A stretch of DNA of 64,000 nucleotides from Apiospora phragmitis (GCA_038363925.1 JAQQWL010000002.1:2542001-2606000); one strand, 5' to 3'. Shown: positions 34,508 through 46,470, numbered from the stretch's first letter. The notes: generated from the letters alone by a model not told the origin. Numbers and translations: made by a program.

Positions 34508-36708
34508 ATGTCGCAACCACAGCCATCGGCGATGCCCCAGCCGCAACCATCGGCGATGCCTCAATCACAGCCATCGGCGACTGCTCCAAGGGCTTTCAAT
34601 CCACAGCAGCAGCATCCGCAGCATCATTCTCCAAGTCCGACGATACCTAATCAGCAGGTCTCCTACCCCAATTTGCAGAAACCGCCTCCTTCGCGCATAT
34701 CGCCGATGACGGCCTCGCAATTTTCTCAGAGCTTTCCAGGTGCGAGCCCTGGAGTTGGAGTAGCCACTCCCGGTACATCAACCCCGAATGGTCTGCCGTC
34801 ACCATCTCTTCCTGCGCACAACGCACCTCATTATAATGCGCAAGCGAATTACAACCAGCACACCCCAACAAACGGCCGGTCGACACCCACTCTAAACCAC
34901 GCTTCTCATCCGCCGCCTCTTCAACAAACTCCTCATCATCAAAGTCAGCCAGCCGGTCAGGCCTCGAATCGACCTGTCGGTCTTACCGCAAGTCACCCAG
35001 CGCATGCTACGCCGAACAACACCCACCCCATAAACACTTCAGTATCTCAAGGTACTATGGGAACGCCGACCGCTGCGATGTCGCCTCCAGCCCAACAACC
35101 GTCTACACCAGGCGCAATGCAAAACCCTCAGAATTCTTACACTAATGCTACCTTCACAGCTGCCACAATCCCCATGGGCCCTCCTCCGGCAACACCATAT
35201 ACCAACGATGCAGCGCGACAAGCCCCGGTTATCAAGCAAGCGCCAGCCAAGGCATTTGCGTACGATATGGACGACACACTTGCGGGAACGGGTATCAATC
35301 TGGACGAGGAAGAGCAATTCATGAACGATTTTGAGTCGCGAGCTGGGTTCGGTGCTTTTGCACCTAGTGGAAGAGGAAACTTCTATGGTGCTGGACCTGC
35401 GAGCCAACCTGTGGAGCCATCTCAAGCGCGAACGCAAGAAGAACTTGCGGCAGAAGCTGCAGATCGCGCATGGAATGGGGCGGCCCATCGCTTGGCTCTG
35501 TCGAGAATACATGACTGGAAGGAAGAGGGTTTCGTCAGTCCGGCTATGCTTCACCATCGGCTGGAGTCGATTGCGAAAGCTAACAACCTCGAGCTTAATA
35601 TGGATCCAAAGCCAACAAAGGAGCACATGCCTCTGGGCCGCTTCACTCAACCTGCTAATCTACTTAAGCCCACGGTGACGGTGAAAGTGGACACAGCGCC
35701 CAGTGGCACCCTTGGTACGGACAGTTGGTTCTATGATTCCCAAGGAAGCCTATTTGATTGATCAGATTGCGCTACTTTCTCTTGCCACCAAGGAACGCAT
35801 GGGTGAGCTTCTTGCCGAAGCCGACTCGATTGCTTGCCTACGGCAGCAAACTGCCCACGGCGCGGTCCCACCCGAGTGGGCCGATGCGGCTCTCTCGCCT
35901 CCCCTGACTCAGGCGAACAGTGCAGTCAGCCCAAGCACTAAGGCGCAGAAAAGTAAGGAATAGCTCTCAAGTTATCTTTTGCATTCGCACTAATGACAAT
36001 TTAGGACCTGCGGACGAGATGAGCAATGGCCTCCCCACGCCCGTGTCTGAAGCATCTCCGACCAACCCATTGGTTGAGGCGGTAGTTGGTTCTGGCAAGG
36101 TTGTCCGTAATGCGGAAGAAGCTCGTCTACGAAAACGCCAGAAACGCATGGACGCGGCGACGGATAAAGACAAGAAGGAGGACGGAACTACTTCCAGATC
36201 GGGATCAGTGGCACCCGGCACGCCCGGCTCCGTTGCACCTGACGCAGCTGACGCCAAGCCGCTCACGAAGAAGGAGAGCAAAAAGGTAGCTTCAAAGCTG
36301 GCAGAAGCAACAAGCAACACGGTGAACTCGACCCTCAGTCAATTCATGGGAGGCAAGAAGAAGAAATATTCTTGGATGACCGGGGGCGGTGCGGCGAGCG
36401 GTGCAAGCACCCCTAGAGCGGGCGGGATGTCGGGGGCGCCGGCAGGCGGCAGTCGTGGTGCGGCTAAAGGCCCTCTGACGCAGGGGAGCGCACACCATCT
36501 CGGCCAATTCCGAGAGAGTTCGGCGAAAGGCAAGAATATCCAGCTTCGAGATTGGGTGCACGTGCTAGAGCAGCAAAGAGTCGAGCAGAAGGCGCTCCAG
36601 GAGGCGTACAACCGGATGGACCGTTCGGATGCTGGAGATAAGGCAGTGATTCCAGCCCCTACGCCTGTTCCTGCTCCTACACCCCAGAAACCAGAGCAGA
36701 CCACCTAA
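34508..36708 (+). CDS. TAF4: TFIID subunit TAF4
   Basis: General transcription factor TFIID subunit that pairs with TAF12 through a histone fold. Exons 34508-35952 and 36005-36708 (52-nt intron). The N-terminal third is low-complexity Pro/Gln/Ser with an eight-residue repeat of the QPSAMPQP type. The conserved part starts at YDMDDTLAGTGINLDEEE, then RNFYGAGPASQP (family SFYGAGPA) and AADRAWNGAAHRLALSR. The TAF4 domain itself follows: SMIPKEAYLIDQIALLSLAT, LPTPVSEASPTNP, EEARLRKRQKR, KKKKYSWMTGG and IQLRDWVHVLEQ. One C too many in CCC at 35709-35711 breaks the frame just before the IPKEAYLIDQ block; allowing for it gives 715 aa. The first ATG in frame is used. Confidence 0.94.
34511..34582 (+). 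repeat. 24-nt imperfect triplicate in TAF4 N terminus
   Basis: Three tandem copies of a unit containing CAGCCATCGGCGATGCC-like sequence encode QPSAMPQP, QPSAMPQS and QPSATAPR. It lies in a disordered region and is likely length-variable between strains. Confidence 0.8.
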
Positions 36709-37969
36709 TTTTGAGGGTATGGCTGAAGGGGTGGCGCCTTTAGTTGCCTTGTATTATGTCACATTATTCTGCTGCACATCGAGCCAGGCGTTATATTTAC
36801 GGGGGGCATCAGGGCAGGCGTTGATTTTTCATGATTGATGCCGCGCTTACTTGGCCAAATCGGTGGCTGGAAGATGGTAGCAAAAGGAGCAGCAGAGCAG
36901 AGCGGCCCTCGTCTCGTGTCAGGGTTTAGACAGACCTAGAAGACATAACCAGGGACAGCGCAATCAGAATAAAACCGAAGTAATCTGCAGCGGGCTTCTC
37001 CCCCCAGCATACTGGCGCTGTTGGCAGTAGGCCTTGCCGTGGCATGTTTCTTGCTCACGATATCCTCATGTGTTGGCGTATACTGCGCCATTTGAACTCC
37101 ATGGAGGCAGGTTGTGAGGCAGTTTTCCTAAACCATCTCACGAGTAGTGTATTTACTACTTGCGTAGTGGTTGGATGGTCAGAGACAGATTCTGATAAAG
37201 TAAGCTCGTTAGTCCTGGGATGGTTTCATAACCCGTCTTTGGAGGCGAAGAATAAAGATTGCGGCGGCGGGCAGTGCAGTGAGCGTGAGCAAGGCTGTGC
37301 CTCCAGGCCAGCCAATAGCCTTAAGCTGGTAGATGTCTGAGCCCCGCTTTGGGGGCGATGGTCGCTGTTAGGGAGTTACTTCTATTGACTAGCAGTGCAT
37401 CAAGGTCAAGGCATATTACTGGTTGGGGCTTATGCATCGCAGCCTGAGGCAGTGTCGACTCCTGACATGTTCGAGAAAAGGTTTATCAGCAGCTTAATGT
37501 CTGCCTTGTCCGTATGGCCAATCACGCAATAACAGGCTGATGCATCTCCATGCTAAGGTAGAAAGTCGTCCGAGATCTCGCGACTCTCATATTGATATAA
37601 AGAAAGTGGCTTGCTCACCACTGACTGGCACGCATCAGATAGGAAAGGAAGTACCCAACCTTGTCGAACAACCAACCAAAAATTTGTGGAAGCCAGCAAA
37701 CAAAGTACTCCAGTCATACCTGCTTGACCTTGTCCCTGAAAACCGGCCTTTGTTCCTGCGTCGCATAGCCACCACCTCCCAACTACTTTAACCACGTGGG
37801 AAGGAGCGCCATTCCCGTACTTGAAAGTTAGAGAACAACCTGTCTTGATTCATCTCGGGTTGACCGCGCTACACCGAGTACGCAAAGTCAAACGTGGATT
37901 TGGCCTCTTCGTATCCAGACGAGCATCTATCGCAGTTACCTAAATACCTATATTACCAAGACATCCGCA
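36709..37969. other. Intergenic TAF4 / VWA gene
   Basis: 1.26 kb holding the TAF4 3' UTR and the VWA gene promoter. No further gene recognised. Confidence 0.55.
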
Positions 37970-39025
37970 ATGGATCCGTTAGTTTCTAGCAAACGTAGCA
38001 GCCGCTTCTCGCTGTCACGACTGAACCTGTTCGCAAGTAAAGAGGATGCCTCCGCGCAGAGCCCCAAGGGTTCAAGTTCCTCCATCAGTCGTAGTCAGAG
38101 CCGGAAGTCTACCAATCAGCCGCAGCAGCAGCAACCGCAAAAACCAGCTACAACAACGTCGTCCGCGGCAGGCCCTCCGCCGGCAGACCCTCCGCCGGCA
38201 TATACAGAAACGAAGGTCTCTTCCTCAGGTGCTTCTACCCGCAATCCAACAACTTCTAGAATAGGCGCTTACCAGGGCCTCTCAGCTGCAAATATCTCTA
38301 CGGAAGATGACGAGTTCGCCTTTCTGTCGTCTTTCGACACCGTCTTCCTCATCGACGACTCCGGGTCCATGACGGGGGACTCATGGGCCGAGGTCCGGGG
38401 CGTGTTGAGGGAAATCGTTCCTACCTGTGTGGCACACGACTCAGACGGCGTCGACGTCTATTTCTTGAATCACAGATCCAGCGAGCTGCTCGATAAAGGC
38501 AGTGGCAAAGCCGGGACCGGCTATCGGGGCGTTACCAATGCGGAAGGTGTTGCGGAGCTCTTCAGACGCGTGAGACCTAGCGGGGGCACGCCGACTGGTC
38601 AGAGACTGGGTCAGATTCTTCGTCCTTACCTCAACCGCTACCGAAAGGTGGTCGACGAGACTGAAGATGTCTTTGCCATGAAGCCTCTCAACATTATTGT
38701 CATCACCGACGGCGCAGCAGGCGACGACCCCGAGGATCCCATCGTCTTTGCCGCCAAGGAACTCGATGAATTGCGTGCTCCAGGTTACCAGATAGGCATT
38801 CAATTCTTCCAAGTCGGCGATTATCCGGAAGCGGCGAAGGCCCTAAAGGCATTGGATGACGACCTTCCTAACAAGGGCGTCCGCGACATTGTCGATACAT
38901 GCTATTTCCAGGCAGGTACCAAGGGGAGGATAACATCTCAAAAGCTTCTGAAGGTGGTACTGGGCGCTGTGGATAAGAGAATCGATAAGAACGACACGAG
39001 AACTGCCGAGGCGAAGAGAAGATGA
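37970..39025 (+). CDS. VWA-domain protein with PPxY motif, function unknown
   Basis: Intronless, 351 codons. Residues 1-110 are low-complexity Ser/Gln/Pro and contain PPPADPPPAY, a PPxY motif of the kind bound by WW domains (for example Rsp5/Nedd4 ligases). The PPPAD/PPPAY doublet arises from a short tandem duplication near 38168-38200. Residues about 118-330 form a von Willebrand A domain with an intact MIDAS: DDSGS (129-133), the threonine in GGTPTG (205-210) and the aspartate in VITDG (244-248). The metal site should therefore be functional. There is no signal peptide or membrane segment, so the protein is intracellular. Similar VWA proteins are common in ascomycetes without known role; binding of a protein partner through the MIDAS and regulation by a WW-domain ligase are inference. 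Confidence 0.88.
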   Translation: MDPLVSSKRSSRFSLSRLNLFASKEDASAQSPKGSSSSISRSQSRKSTNQPQQQQPQKPATTTSSAAGPPPADPPPAYTETKVSSSGASTRNPTTSRIGAYQGLSAANISTEDDEFAFLSSFDTVFLIDDSGSMTGDSWAEVRGVLREIVPTCVAHDSDGVDVYFLNHRSSELLDKGSGKAGTGYRGVTNAEGVAELFRRVRPSGGTPTGQRLGQILRPYLNRYRKVVDETEDVFAMKPLNIIVITDGAAGDDPEDPIVFAAKELDELRAPGYQIGIQFFQVGDYPEAAKALKALDDDLPNKGVRDIVDTCYFQAGTKGRITSQKLLKVVLGAVDKRIDKNDTRTAEAKRR

Positions 39026-39525
39026 ACAAGTGGGCAGGGGCAGATCTACTTGCCGGGCGGGCATCACTCCATTCCCATACCTATTCCTAGACTCAATTTC
39101 TTCACTGTACAAATTACTTTACTAGCCCTGAAAGCCTACGAAGGTGGCAAGGTGGCTGGAACCCAAACCCAATATAAGTTTCTCGTGTTAATACTCCTTC
39201 GTCGCACGTGAAGAGTGATGACAACTCTCGGGTTGGAGGGCAGACATGAGCGTGAAAAAGTTCTTGGCATTATCACAAGAATCATATGGGCATTATAACG
39301 AACGTCTTCATCTATTCAACATGGGTTACCCTCGCAAGACATTTATTGCCGCCCCTTTTAGTAACCATCCGGCAATAGATATAATAAACTCCTCCAACGC
39401 CCCACGATAAACACCAACCAATAGCACGGTAACAAAAGAAGAAGAAAAAGAAAAAAAAAAGAAGTCGCTGAGCTCAATACGGAGAGTCCCGATACAGAAA
39501 GCGTGCACATTTTTGTTTCCAACCC
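39026..39525. other. Convergent intergenic region
   Basis: 500 bases between the 3' ends of two converging genes. A purine-rich A-tract (39428-39463) is present. No gene. Confidence 0.6.
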
Positions 39526-40476
39526 CTAGCGTCCAATGCCGCCGATCCTACGTCGAACTACATCTAGTAACGAAGCCTGCCGTTGCTTCCTAGAGATTGG
39601 CTGGCATCGTGTTAGTAACTGTCTCGTGCCTTCTTCTTTCTTTTGCAAGATTCGTAGTAGTCATCAAGTGCATAAAGATGGGAGAATGAATGAATGGCCC
39701 CTTTGATGACTCACCTCCAAATCCGTCGTCGTCCTGGACTGTGTGGACGGCGCAAGCAACGAGACCGGGCTGGCGAGATTGGCGTGGTATTGGTGATACT
39801 CGGTGTCATTGCCACCACTACCACCACCAACAAGGACCACAGGCGGTGATGGCCCGCCCCCCATAGTAGTCGTAGCCGTAGTCGTAGCCATCATACCCAG
39901 CCGAGCGTGCAGCACGTCGTCCCCGACGTCGCGCTCGACGTACAGCTTGCGCCGGCTGCCCGGCACGTACCGCCACAGCAGCAGGCAGTCGGTCCACTCC
40001 TGGGCCAGGATCGGGTCGGTGAAGACGAAGTAGAAGCCGCCGACGCGGCTGGCGCCCGCGCCCGGCCCGGCCAGGCAGGCCACGACCTCGGTCACGCGCG
40101 TCGGGAGCCGCACGCTCACGTACCGGCCCTGCACTTTGCAGGCCAGCCGCTCCGTCGTGTGGATCGTCTTGCTGCGCACGAGCTGGCCGTAGTGCTCCGC
40201 TTGCTGCGCGCTGCGGAAGCCGATGCTCACGCGGCGGCGGCCGCCGCCGTTGGCCCCTTTGCTGCCACTGCTTTCGAAGAGGACCTTGACGCTCAGGAGA
40301 GGTGGTGGTTTTTGCCAGTCATGATGCTGTTGGTGCTGCGGCGGCTGTTGGTGGATTTGCTGCTGGTGCTGATACGGGTGGAGAGACTGTTGTTCTTGGT
40401 ATTGTTGATACTGGGGCGATTCCAAGGGCGGCGATTGTGGTGGTGATAGGTAGTAGCTTGGAGCGTAGGTGCTCAT
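39526..40476 (-). CDS. Gln-rich orphan with possible PH-like core and basic tail
   Basis: Exons (minus) 40476-39715 and 39600-39526; a 114-nt intron with donor GTGAGT, branch TTACTAAC and acceptor CCAG, giving 278 aa. The N terminus (about 1-58) is Gln/Pro/His/Tyr-rich. The core (about 60-185) has alternating strands such as LLSVKVLFES, RRVSIGFRSAQQAEHYGQLV and RYVSVRLPTRVTEVVACL, and ends in a helix-like FTDPILAQEWTDCLLLW. That arrangement resembles a PH-type fold ending in its C-terminal helix, but this is only inference. The second exon supplies RKQRQASLLDVVRRRIGGIG, a very basic conserved-looking tail; RKQRQAS could be a basophilic-kinase site. The core codons are far more GC-rich than the flanks. 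No family recognised. Confidence 0.75.
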
Positions 40477-42632
40477 CTCATCTCAGTCTATGGCTACGGC
40501 TCGGGCAGTAGTTATACGGAATGATGAAATCCGTTTCTCTCGAGGTTAAAAAGTCCATGGAAAATTGGGGGAATACTGAGTGATGACAATAGTGACGGGG
40601 CTTGGGGTCGATAAACAACACAGCAAAAGTCCTACTACGTCGGACTTGGTGGGGGAGGGGGATTCGGGAACAGATAAGTCTCTCTCCCTCTCCCTCTCTT
40701 CCTGCTTGCACTCCTAGTAGTAAGCTAAGACAGCCAGGCAATCAGGCAGGCAGGCAAGTAATCGTAGTGTGTGCCATCTCTCCTTCGCCTATTCATTCGT
40801 CCCATTCGTGCACCTAGACACAACCTGCAATGCGTGCCGGGCCAATAAATATGGCCCCGGAGCGAGGCTAGGGCTGTCTACTCTGGGGCCTGGTAGCATC
40901 GGACTGCCCCCATACGGCCATGGGACTGCCAGACTCGGATGCCACCTTGACGGTGCCCAATGAGGCGTCGGCGTTGGTTGGTGATACTCTGACATGGGTG
41001 GTTGTATTATTTAGGTGGCACTGGCCTTTGGTTGGCAATCTCGATCAGTCCATCAATCAAGACTGCATGCAGCATGGCATGCAAGGAAAAAGCAGAGCAA
41101 ACTGCCGCGCTTGCAAGTGGCGGCAAACGACTTTTTTTTTCTTCTTCTTTCTTTGTTTGTCATATGGTAATGTGGTGAGAATTTGGGCGAACTGCCTACT
41201 TATCTATCCCTCCAAGTAAGCAAGGCTCAGAAACCCACACCATCATCCATCCTATCCATCGCCCATATCATGGCTGTTCCATTCCAACCCGTGAGGATGG
41301 AGCAGAAGAACGGTGTGTGACCTAGAACTGTAAGCATGAATGCAGGCAATAATCAAATGGGCAATCCGAACGCGGGCAAACACGAAGGGCAAACAAGAAG
41401 GGCGTAGAAGACAGGAGTGGTTTCACTGAAGAGAAGCAAACTATTCCCCCCTACCTAAGATCATTCATCATCGCATGCAGTCATTTCCCAAAAAGCCATC
41501 ATATGCCATAAACCTTTTATTATCCATTGCTCTAATATCCATTGCTCTCTCATGCTCGATGCAAGGCGCGCGAGAGACTATCATAAGCTGCAAACTACTC
41601 CCAGTGAGGAACAACTCGAGTAAAGAAGAAAACCGCAGAGAAAAGACGAGACGTAACCCTCCCCCTTGAGAGGAGGAGCAATAGCCAAGCCTCAGAGCAG
41701 CGTACTCGTTGCTTCGTTCCAGCACATGATCATCATGTGCCTGGTTTCGCTCGCCAGCGTAAAGAAGAGCAACCATGCAATGCAATGCAATCCATCCGTC
41801 CTTCGCCATGAAAAAGAAGTCAACGCTTGAGGCCGCAGAGTGTCATCGTCAGCAACTCAAACGCGTCCGACTCCTATGAAGTCCCTCCCATTCTCTAGCT
41901 TGGTCAACGACCGAATACCACATAGCTTCTTAAGACTTGCCATCGTCTCAACTGAAGGATGGGCATTATGCGTCGAAGAAGAGAGATCGAGTGTCTGTCA
42001 TATCAGACCATACCCCATCTAGAATGCCTTTTTGTTCTTGTTTTTTGTCCTTTTCGTTCTTTTTATCATCAAGAGGTCGGGTTGCCACCTCTATGCCGTT
42101 CTGAGCCGTAAAACCAGTTTTCTTCACCCAAGTGCGAAGAGAGACTGGAATGTCAAGGGCTATAGAGAAAGGTTGAAACCCCTGGAATAGCCTGGAACGA
42201 ATCATCTCGAGGTTTTGAGATAGCAGACAGATACAGCCAGTATCAACCCCCGAGCATCATGATCATTCGCTCTCCCACTGTGTAGCTTGCCCCTCTTCCG
42301 TACTCCTCGACGAGACCCATTTCCTTCCTTCTATCGCACGCCACAACGGCATATATAGCCTGTTGAGCTACTGTGCCAAATCTCGATGTATCGCGTGTAG
42401 GTGCGACAGTGCTTCCCTCTGTCATATCATCCCTCGCCAAGAGTTCCGAGGGGAATGAGGAATGGAGGAGAAGCGTTTCGCCTTAAACAACGCCATTAAA
42501 TCAAAGAAAACCAGGAACCCATGTCTAATATTCCAACAATAAGTGAAGGCGTGCGGATCCTCTTGGTGCACGCGGTGTCCCAATCCAAGGGGATTTGGTT
42601 GGGAAATAGAGTCTTGAAGGGAATGTACTTGA
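40477..42632. other. Intergenic, 2.2 kb
   Basis: Promoter side of the Gln-rich orphan and 3' side of the coiled-coil gene. Pyrimidine runs near 40680-40700 and 41130-41160. A 113-codon minus-strand open frame at 41468-41809 shows no family and is not annotated. Confidence 0.5.
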
Positions 42633-44999
42633 TCATTTCATGACCAAGACGTCCGCCTTCATAAGCTCGTGTGTGCGGAGCGAGTCAGCGTTGCGGTCGT
42701 CGCGAAGGCTAAGGGTCGGGCACACAACGAGCATCACACGCCACTGGCTGTACTGAAGCTGCTCAGGGGAAATCTCCAGATGGTTCATCGGGCGCATTTG
42801 GCCGTTGGAGAACTTGGATCCAGTCTCGGGGAAGAAGTAATGGATCGTCATGCACGAAGTCCAGAGCTTGGACGTGACGGTGAAGGCGTTGCTGATGATG
42901 ATGCGGAGCGCCTTCTGTGCTGACTGGTCATCAGTGGTGCAGTTCCGCATCGGGCGCAGGATCATGGACAGCATGTTGACATGCTTGGTAATCGCACGGT
43001 CGCGGAAGTCTTTGCCCTCGGGTGAGTAAAGGATGTGCTTGATCAACTTCGCATGATCCTCGATAAGACGCTGTCGTTGGGTGCCCTGGGGGCGACCGCC
43101 GTTGGCTGCGACGATGGGAGTTAGTTTCATTCAGCCAAAAATAGGAGCATTGTGCTGGCGGAGTAACTTACCATTTCCAGGAAACTTTGAGCGCATCTTC
43201 TGTTGGAGAGCTTCCAGATGCCCGTCCATCTCATCGCTAAAGCCGCGGAAGACGTCGGGGCTAATCATGCTGTTGAAGAGATAATCGACGATGACCCGTT
43301 TGATAACGAAATGTCGACAGGCCGCATCACCCAGGAGGTGAGACATGTGAGTGGCACTTTGCACGGGGTTAGCCAAGCCCATGGCCAAGATGTAGTTCCA
43401 GGTGTCGGGATGGCTGGTATGTAGCATCCTGTCGACATCGTTGTAGGGCGGGGTGCAGTGCTGAGTAGCAACCAGACCCTCCATCATCTCATAGACGCGA
43501 CCGAATCCTTGCTGGATGTCCTCAGGCTCCCAATCCACCTTGTGGCGTGCGAGTTGGCTATCGCCATCGCCGGTCGAATCGCCAGGGCCGCCCTTGTACG
43601 GTGTAAGGACGTTAGAGATAGCTCCAGAATTGTAAGAAGACTGGTTGCTCATGAGGGCAGACTGTCCCGAGGTAGATGCCGAGAATGAGTTATCCCGGCG
43701 GTTGCGAGCCGCTTGTTGCTCTGGCATGACTGAGCGGTATCCATTCTCGTAAGCACGAGCATCTTGACTAGGCAACTGGCGACCAAAGTTTGGCTTTCTG
43801 GCCAACGGAGTGAGAGGACGCTCTGTGACATTTCCAGGGCCAGCATTGCGATTGTAGGGAACAATGGTGCTGGCACTCGAGGCCGTGAATTCAGGTATGG
43901 GCATTTTGCCCTTGCCCTTATCGTTCTGGCCAGCATCCGCTCGCGGGCCAAAAGCAGGAGCAGCCGGATTGAGAACTGAGCTGCGTCGGGCCTTGTCGTC
44001 CACATTAGTAACCTTGACCACCTGCATGGGATTGTCACCCGACATGCGAAGAGCCTTGATCTCATCCTCGAGATGCTGGGTCGCTTCACGTCAGTACGTA
44101 TGGATAGAAGAAAACAACGGGACGAACATACCTGGACTTGCGTCATGTGCTTCATGTCTTGGCCCTGAATCGTGGACTTCAACTGTGCATTCTGAGCTTG
44201 GGAATCGCCCAAGCGACCCGCAAATTCACGGTTCTTACCGACAAGAGCCTCATGCTCACTGGCCATGTTGGTATAAGCAGTCTTGAACTCCTCAACTTGC
44301 TTCTTACGTGCCGCAAGCTCCTGCTGCAGGCGGCCCAAGTGCACGCGAAGCTCCCCGGCCTGGTACTGTGCCTTCTGCTGTTCACGGGAGGTGTCGTGGA
44401 AGAAAGCATTTAATTCTTGGCCGATATTGATGAGCTGGCTCTGAATATTGTTGGCCAAATCGGAAGAAATACCCGGAGAGATGCGAATGTACTGCTGGAT
44501 AGTGACAAGCCGATCTTGCATGTCTGCACATGCCTGGAAGGGCTAAGAAGTTAAAGTGGTGAGTGACCATAATGTGAGGCGCGGGTGAAGGGATACTTAC
44601 AATCGCACCTCGGGCATTGCCACTGGGACCATGGACATTGCGATGAGGTCCTTGAGCGGAAGGGGAGGTCATGTAGTTATTATTGTGGGAGAAGTTCTGC
44701 TGACGCGGCATAGAAGTTCCAGGTCGCGGGATCTGGTTGCCGAATGCGCCATGCTGTTGGCCGAAGTTAGAAGGACCAGTGCTAACGAAAGGGTTAGGGC
44801 CTTGATGGGCAGACTTGTCGCCACTCTGTTTGGCGAACTGGGAGCTGGCGCGAACCAAGGCAAGCTCATCATCAGAAGGCGAGTCCGACTTGGAGCTACC
44901 CATGTAGCGGTTATTACCAGCAGCAGATGACGACGATTGGGATGAATGTAGAGGGGCGCCACCACCCGAGTCGTCACTGGAAGTCTGCGAGTTAGCCAT
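42633..44999 (-). CDS. Large coiled-coil orphan protein, 728 aa
   Basis: Exons (minus): 44999-44601, 44542-44132, 44075-43172, 43105-42633; three short GT-AG introns of 56-66 nt with consistent phases. Residues 1-130 are Ser/Asn/Gln-rich and disordered. About 140-270 is a coiled coil (for example LRVHLGRLQQELAARKKQVE and LEDEIKALRM). A second disordered, basic-acidic stretch follows. The C-terminal about 300 residues look globular, starting KVDWEPEDIQQGFGRVYEMM, with CTPPYNDVDRML, HPDTWNYILAMGLANPVQS, RHFVIKRVIVDYLFNSMISP and SNAFTVTSKLWTSCMTIHYF. No catalytic motif, membrane segment or named domain is recognised. No frameshift is seen. It looks like a conserved ascomycete protein of unknown role. 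Confidence 0.85.
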
Positions 45000-45891
45000 G
45001 TTGATTCTATGAAGTGACGATGCGAGTCTTCTGGCGGTTGAAGAAAGTGAAGCGTGTATGAAAATGAGATGGGAATGACAAGGTCTAGTAGGACCACCCG
45101 AAATTTTCTTGTCCCAGGTGAACCGAAATCCCGAAAGCAGAAATAATCCCCAGGAGGATAGGCACTGCTCGAAGGAATAAAAGAAAGAGTGGTGGGATAG
45201 AAGTGGTAAGAACGCGGAATCTGAAGTAAATTGCAAAAAGGCAGGTTGTGGGAAGACCTGTGGTTTTGCAAGTCACTGCGAGGGAAGGGGAAAATGAAGA
45301 TGGCAGATGATCTCGAGACGAGATGGTGGTAAGAGGGAATCAGCTTTCAATGCAAGGTGGCCAAAATAGCAGATTGATGGTCAGCGGAGGAAACCAAATG
45401 GAGACCACTTGGGAACAATGGGCGGGATAATAAACCAAGATACTCGGTTACTGGGTCCCAGTAACAGCAATGTGTACGTGTTGGGGGTGTTGTTATTGTG
45501 ATGGTGGTGGAGATTGTGGAAGATGGAACTCGGTTTCTGGAGAGTGACGTGACTTTGTGGAGGAGGAGCTCGAGTAAATATATGGATTGTGGGAGAGTGA
45601 ATGCAACGAAACTGGATAATAGGCCTGAACAATTAATGTACTTGGGTTGCCAACAGCCAATATGTCACGCGTGGTATTCATAAGCTGTTGACACCCTGTA
45701 GGGTCCAAACAGGCGTATCCATCTCGTAGGGGGGTCACTGCGGCTTGCACAACAACCCCCCTTAGGCCAGATGTCAGAAGCTCTTCGGGGAAATCGAGAA
45801 GCCGAGGGGGGCAAGACATGATGGACGCTTGATGCTGGTTCTAAGGGAAGTAGAGGCTGATGTCCAGTTGAAGGGTACTCGGCCACGCATC
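45000..45891. other. Intergenic, promoter side of the coiled-coil gene
   Basis: Purine-rich on the plus strand (pyrimidine-rich on the transcribed-sense minus strand) from 45000 to 45400, as expected of a 5' leader. Nothing else recognised. Confidence 0.5.
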
Positions 45892-46329
45892 TCAAGCCCC
45901 CTCAAGTAGCTTGCTGAAAGCATGACCAACATCCAACATCGTGACATAAGGCTGAATTGCACGCCCGCTAAGACAACTCGCAGAACCGCGTAGGAAATAT
46001 ATTGAAACGTACCTTCGTGGTGGTGAAACCACGCCGTACTGGACCATGTGGCCCAGGGGCCGGGGCGAGACGTGGACGATCTGAGGTTGGTGTCTGGCCA
46101 CCTCCCCGAGCCGGGCGACCCCCAGAAGAGAGTTATGGGTCCGCGACCCGCCGTCCTCCTCGTCGGCCCGGTAGCCGGGGTCGTCGTCGAACCTCACCCC
46201 CAACCCCGACGGTGGCGTCGACGGGGCCGGAGGCGAGGGCGGGGCAGGGGGCGAGACCGGCGGGGACAGGGGTCCCACCTCCATGAGGTCAAAGACCGGC
46301 TCGGGGAGGCGTTTTGCCGGCACCTTCAT
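45892..46329 (-). CDS. Doubtful proline-rich ORF
   Basis: An open frame from ATG at 46329 reading MKVPAKRLPEPVFDLMEVG, then a run of SPP/APP repeats, GLGVRFDDDPGYRADEEDGG and HMVQYGVVSPPRR. Up to about residue 105 the composition is GC-rich with ordinary codon bias. After that a donor-like GTACGT (minus strand, about 46013) suggests an intron whose acceptor I cannot place. There is also an acceptor-like TTACAG just before the ATG, so this may be an internal exon of an unrecognised gene. No family recognised. Confidence 0.25.
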   Translation of the reverse strand: MKVPAKRLPEPVFDLMEVGPLSPPVSPPAPPSPPAPSTPPSGLGVRFDDDPGYRADEEDGGSRTHNSLLGVARLGEVARHQPQIVHVSPRPLGHMVQYGVVSPPRRYVSIYFLRGSASCLSGRAIQPYVTMLDVGHAFSKLLEGA

Positions 46330-46470
46330 GATCTGTAATTCTGTCGTTAGCAAGAGCATCCATTAAATAAATGTTGTAAGGGGGCTATGGAGTAAGTGGA
46401 CCTGCTACTCCTTGATACAGTGTATACGGGAAACGAGCATGAGGTACTCGATGTGGGGAAGAGCGTTGCT

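Noticed and set aside
43649..44521. 290-codon minus-strand open frame overlapping the coiled-coil gene
   Set aside because: It follows exon 2 of the coiled-coil gene and then reads through its intron into the wrong frame of exon 3.
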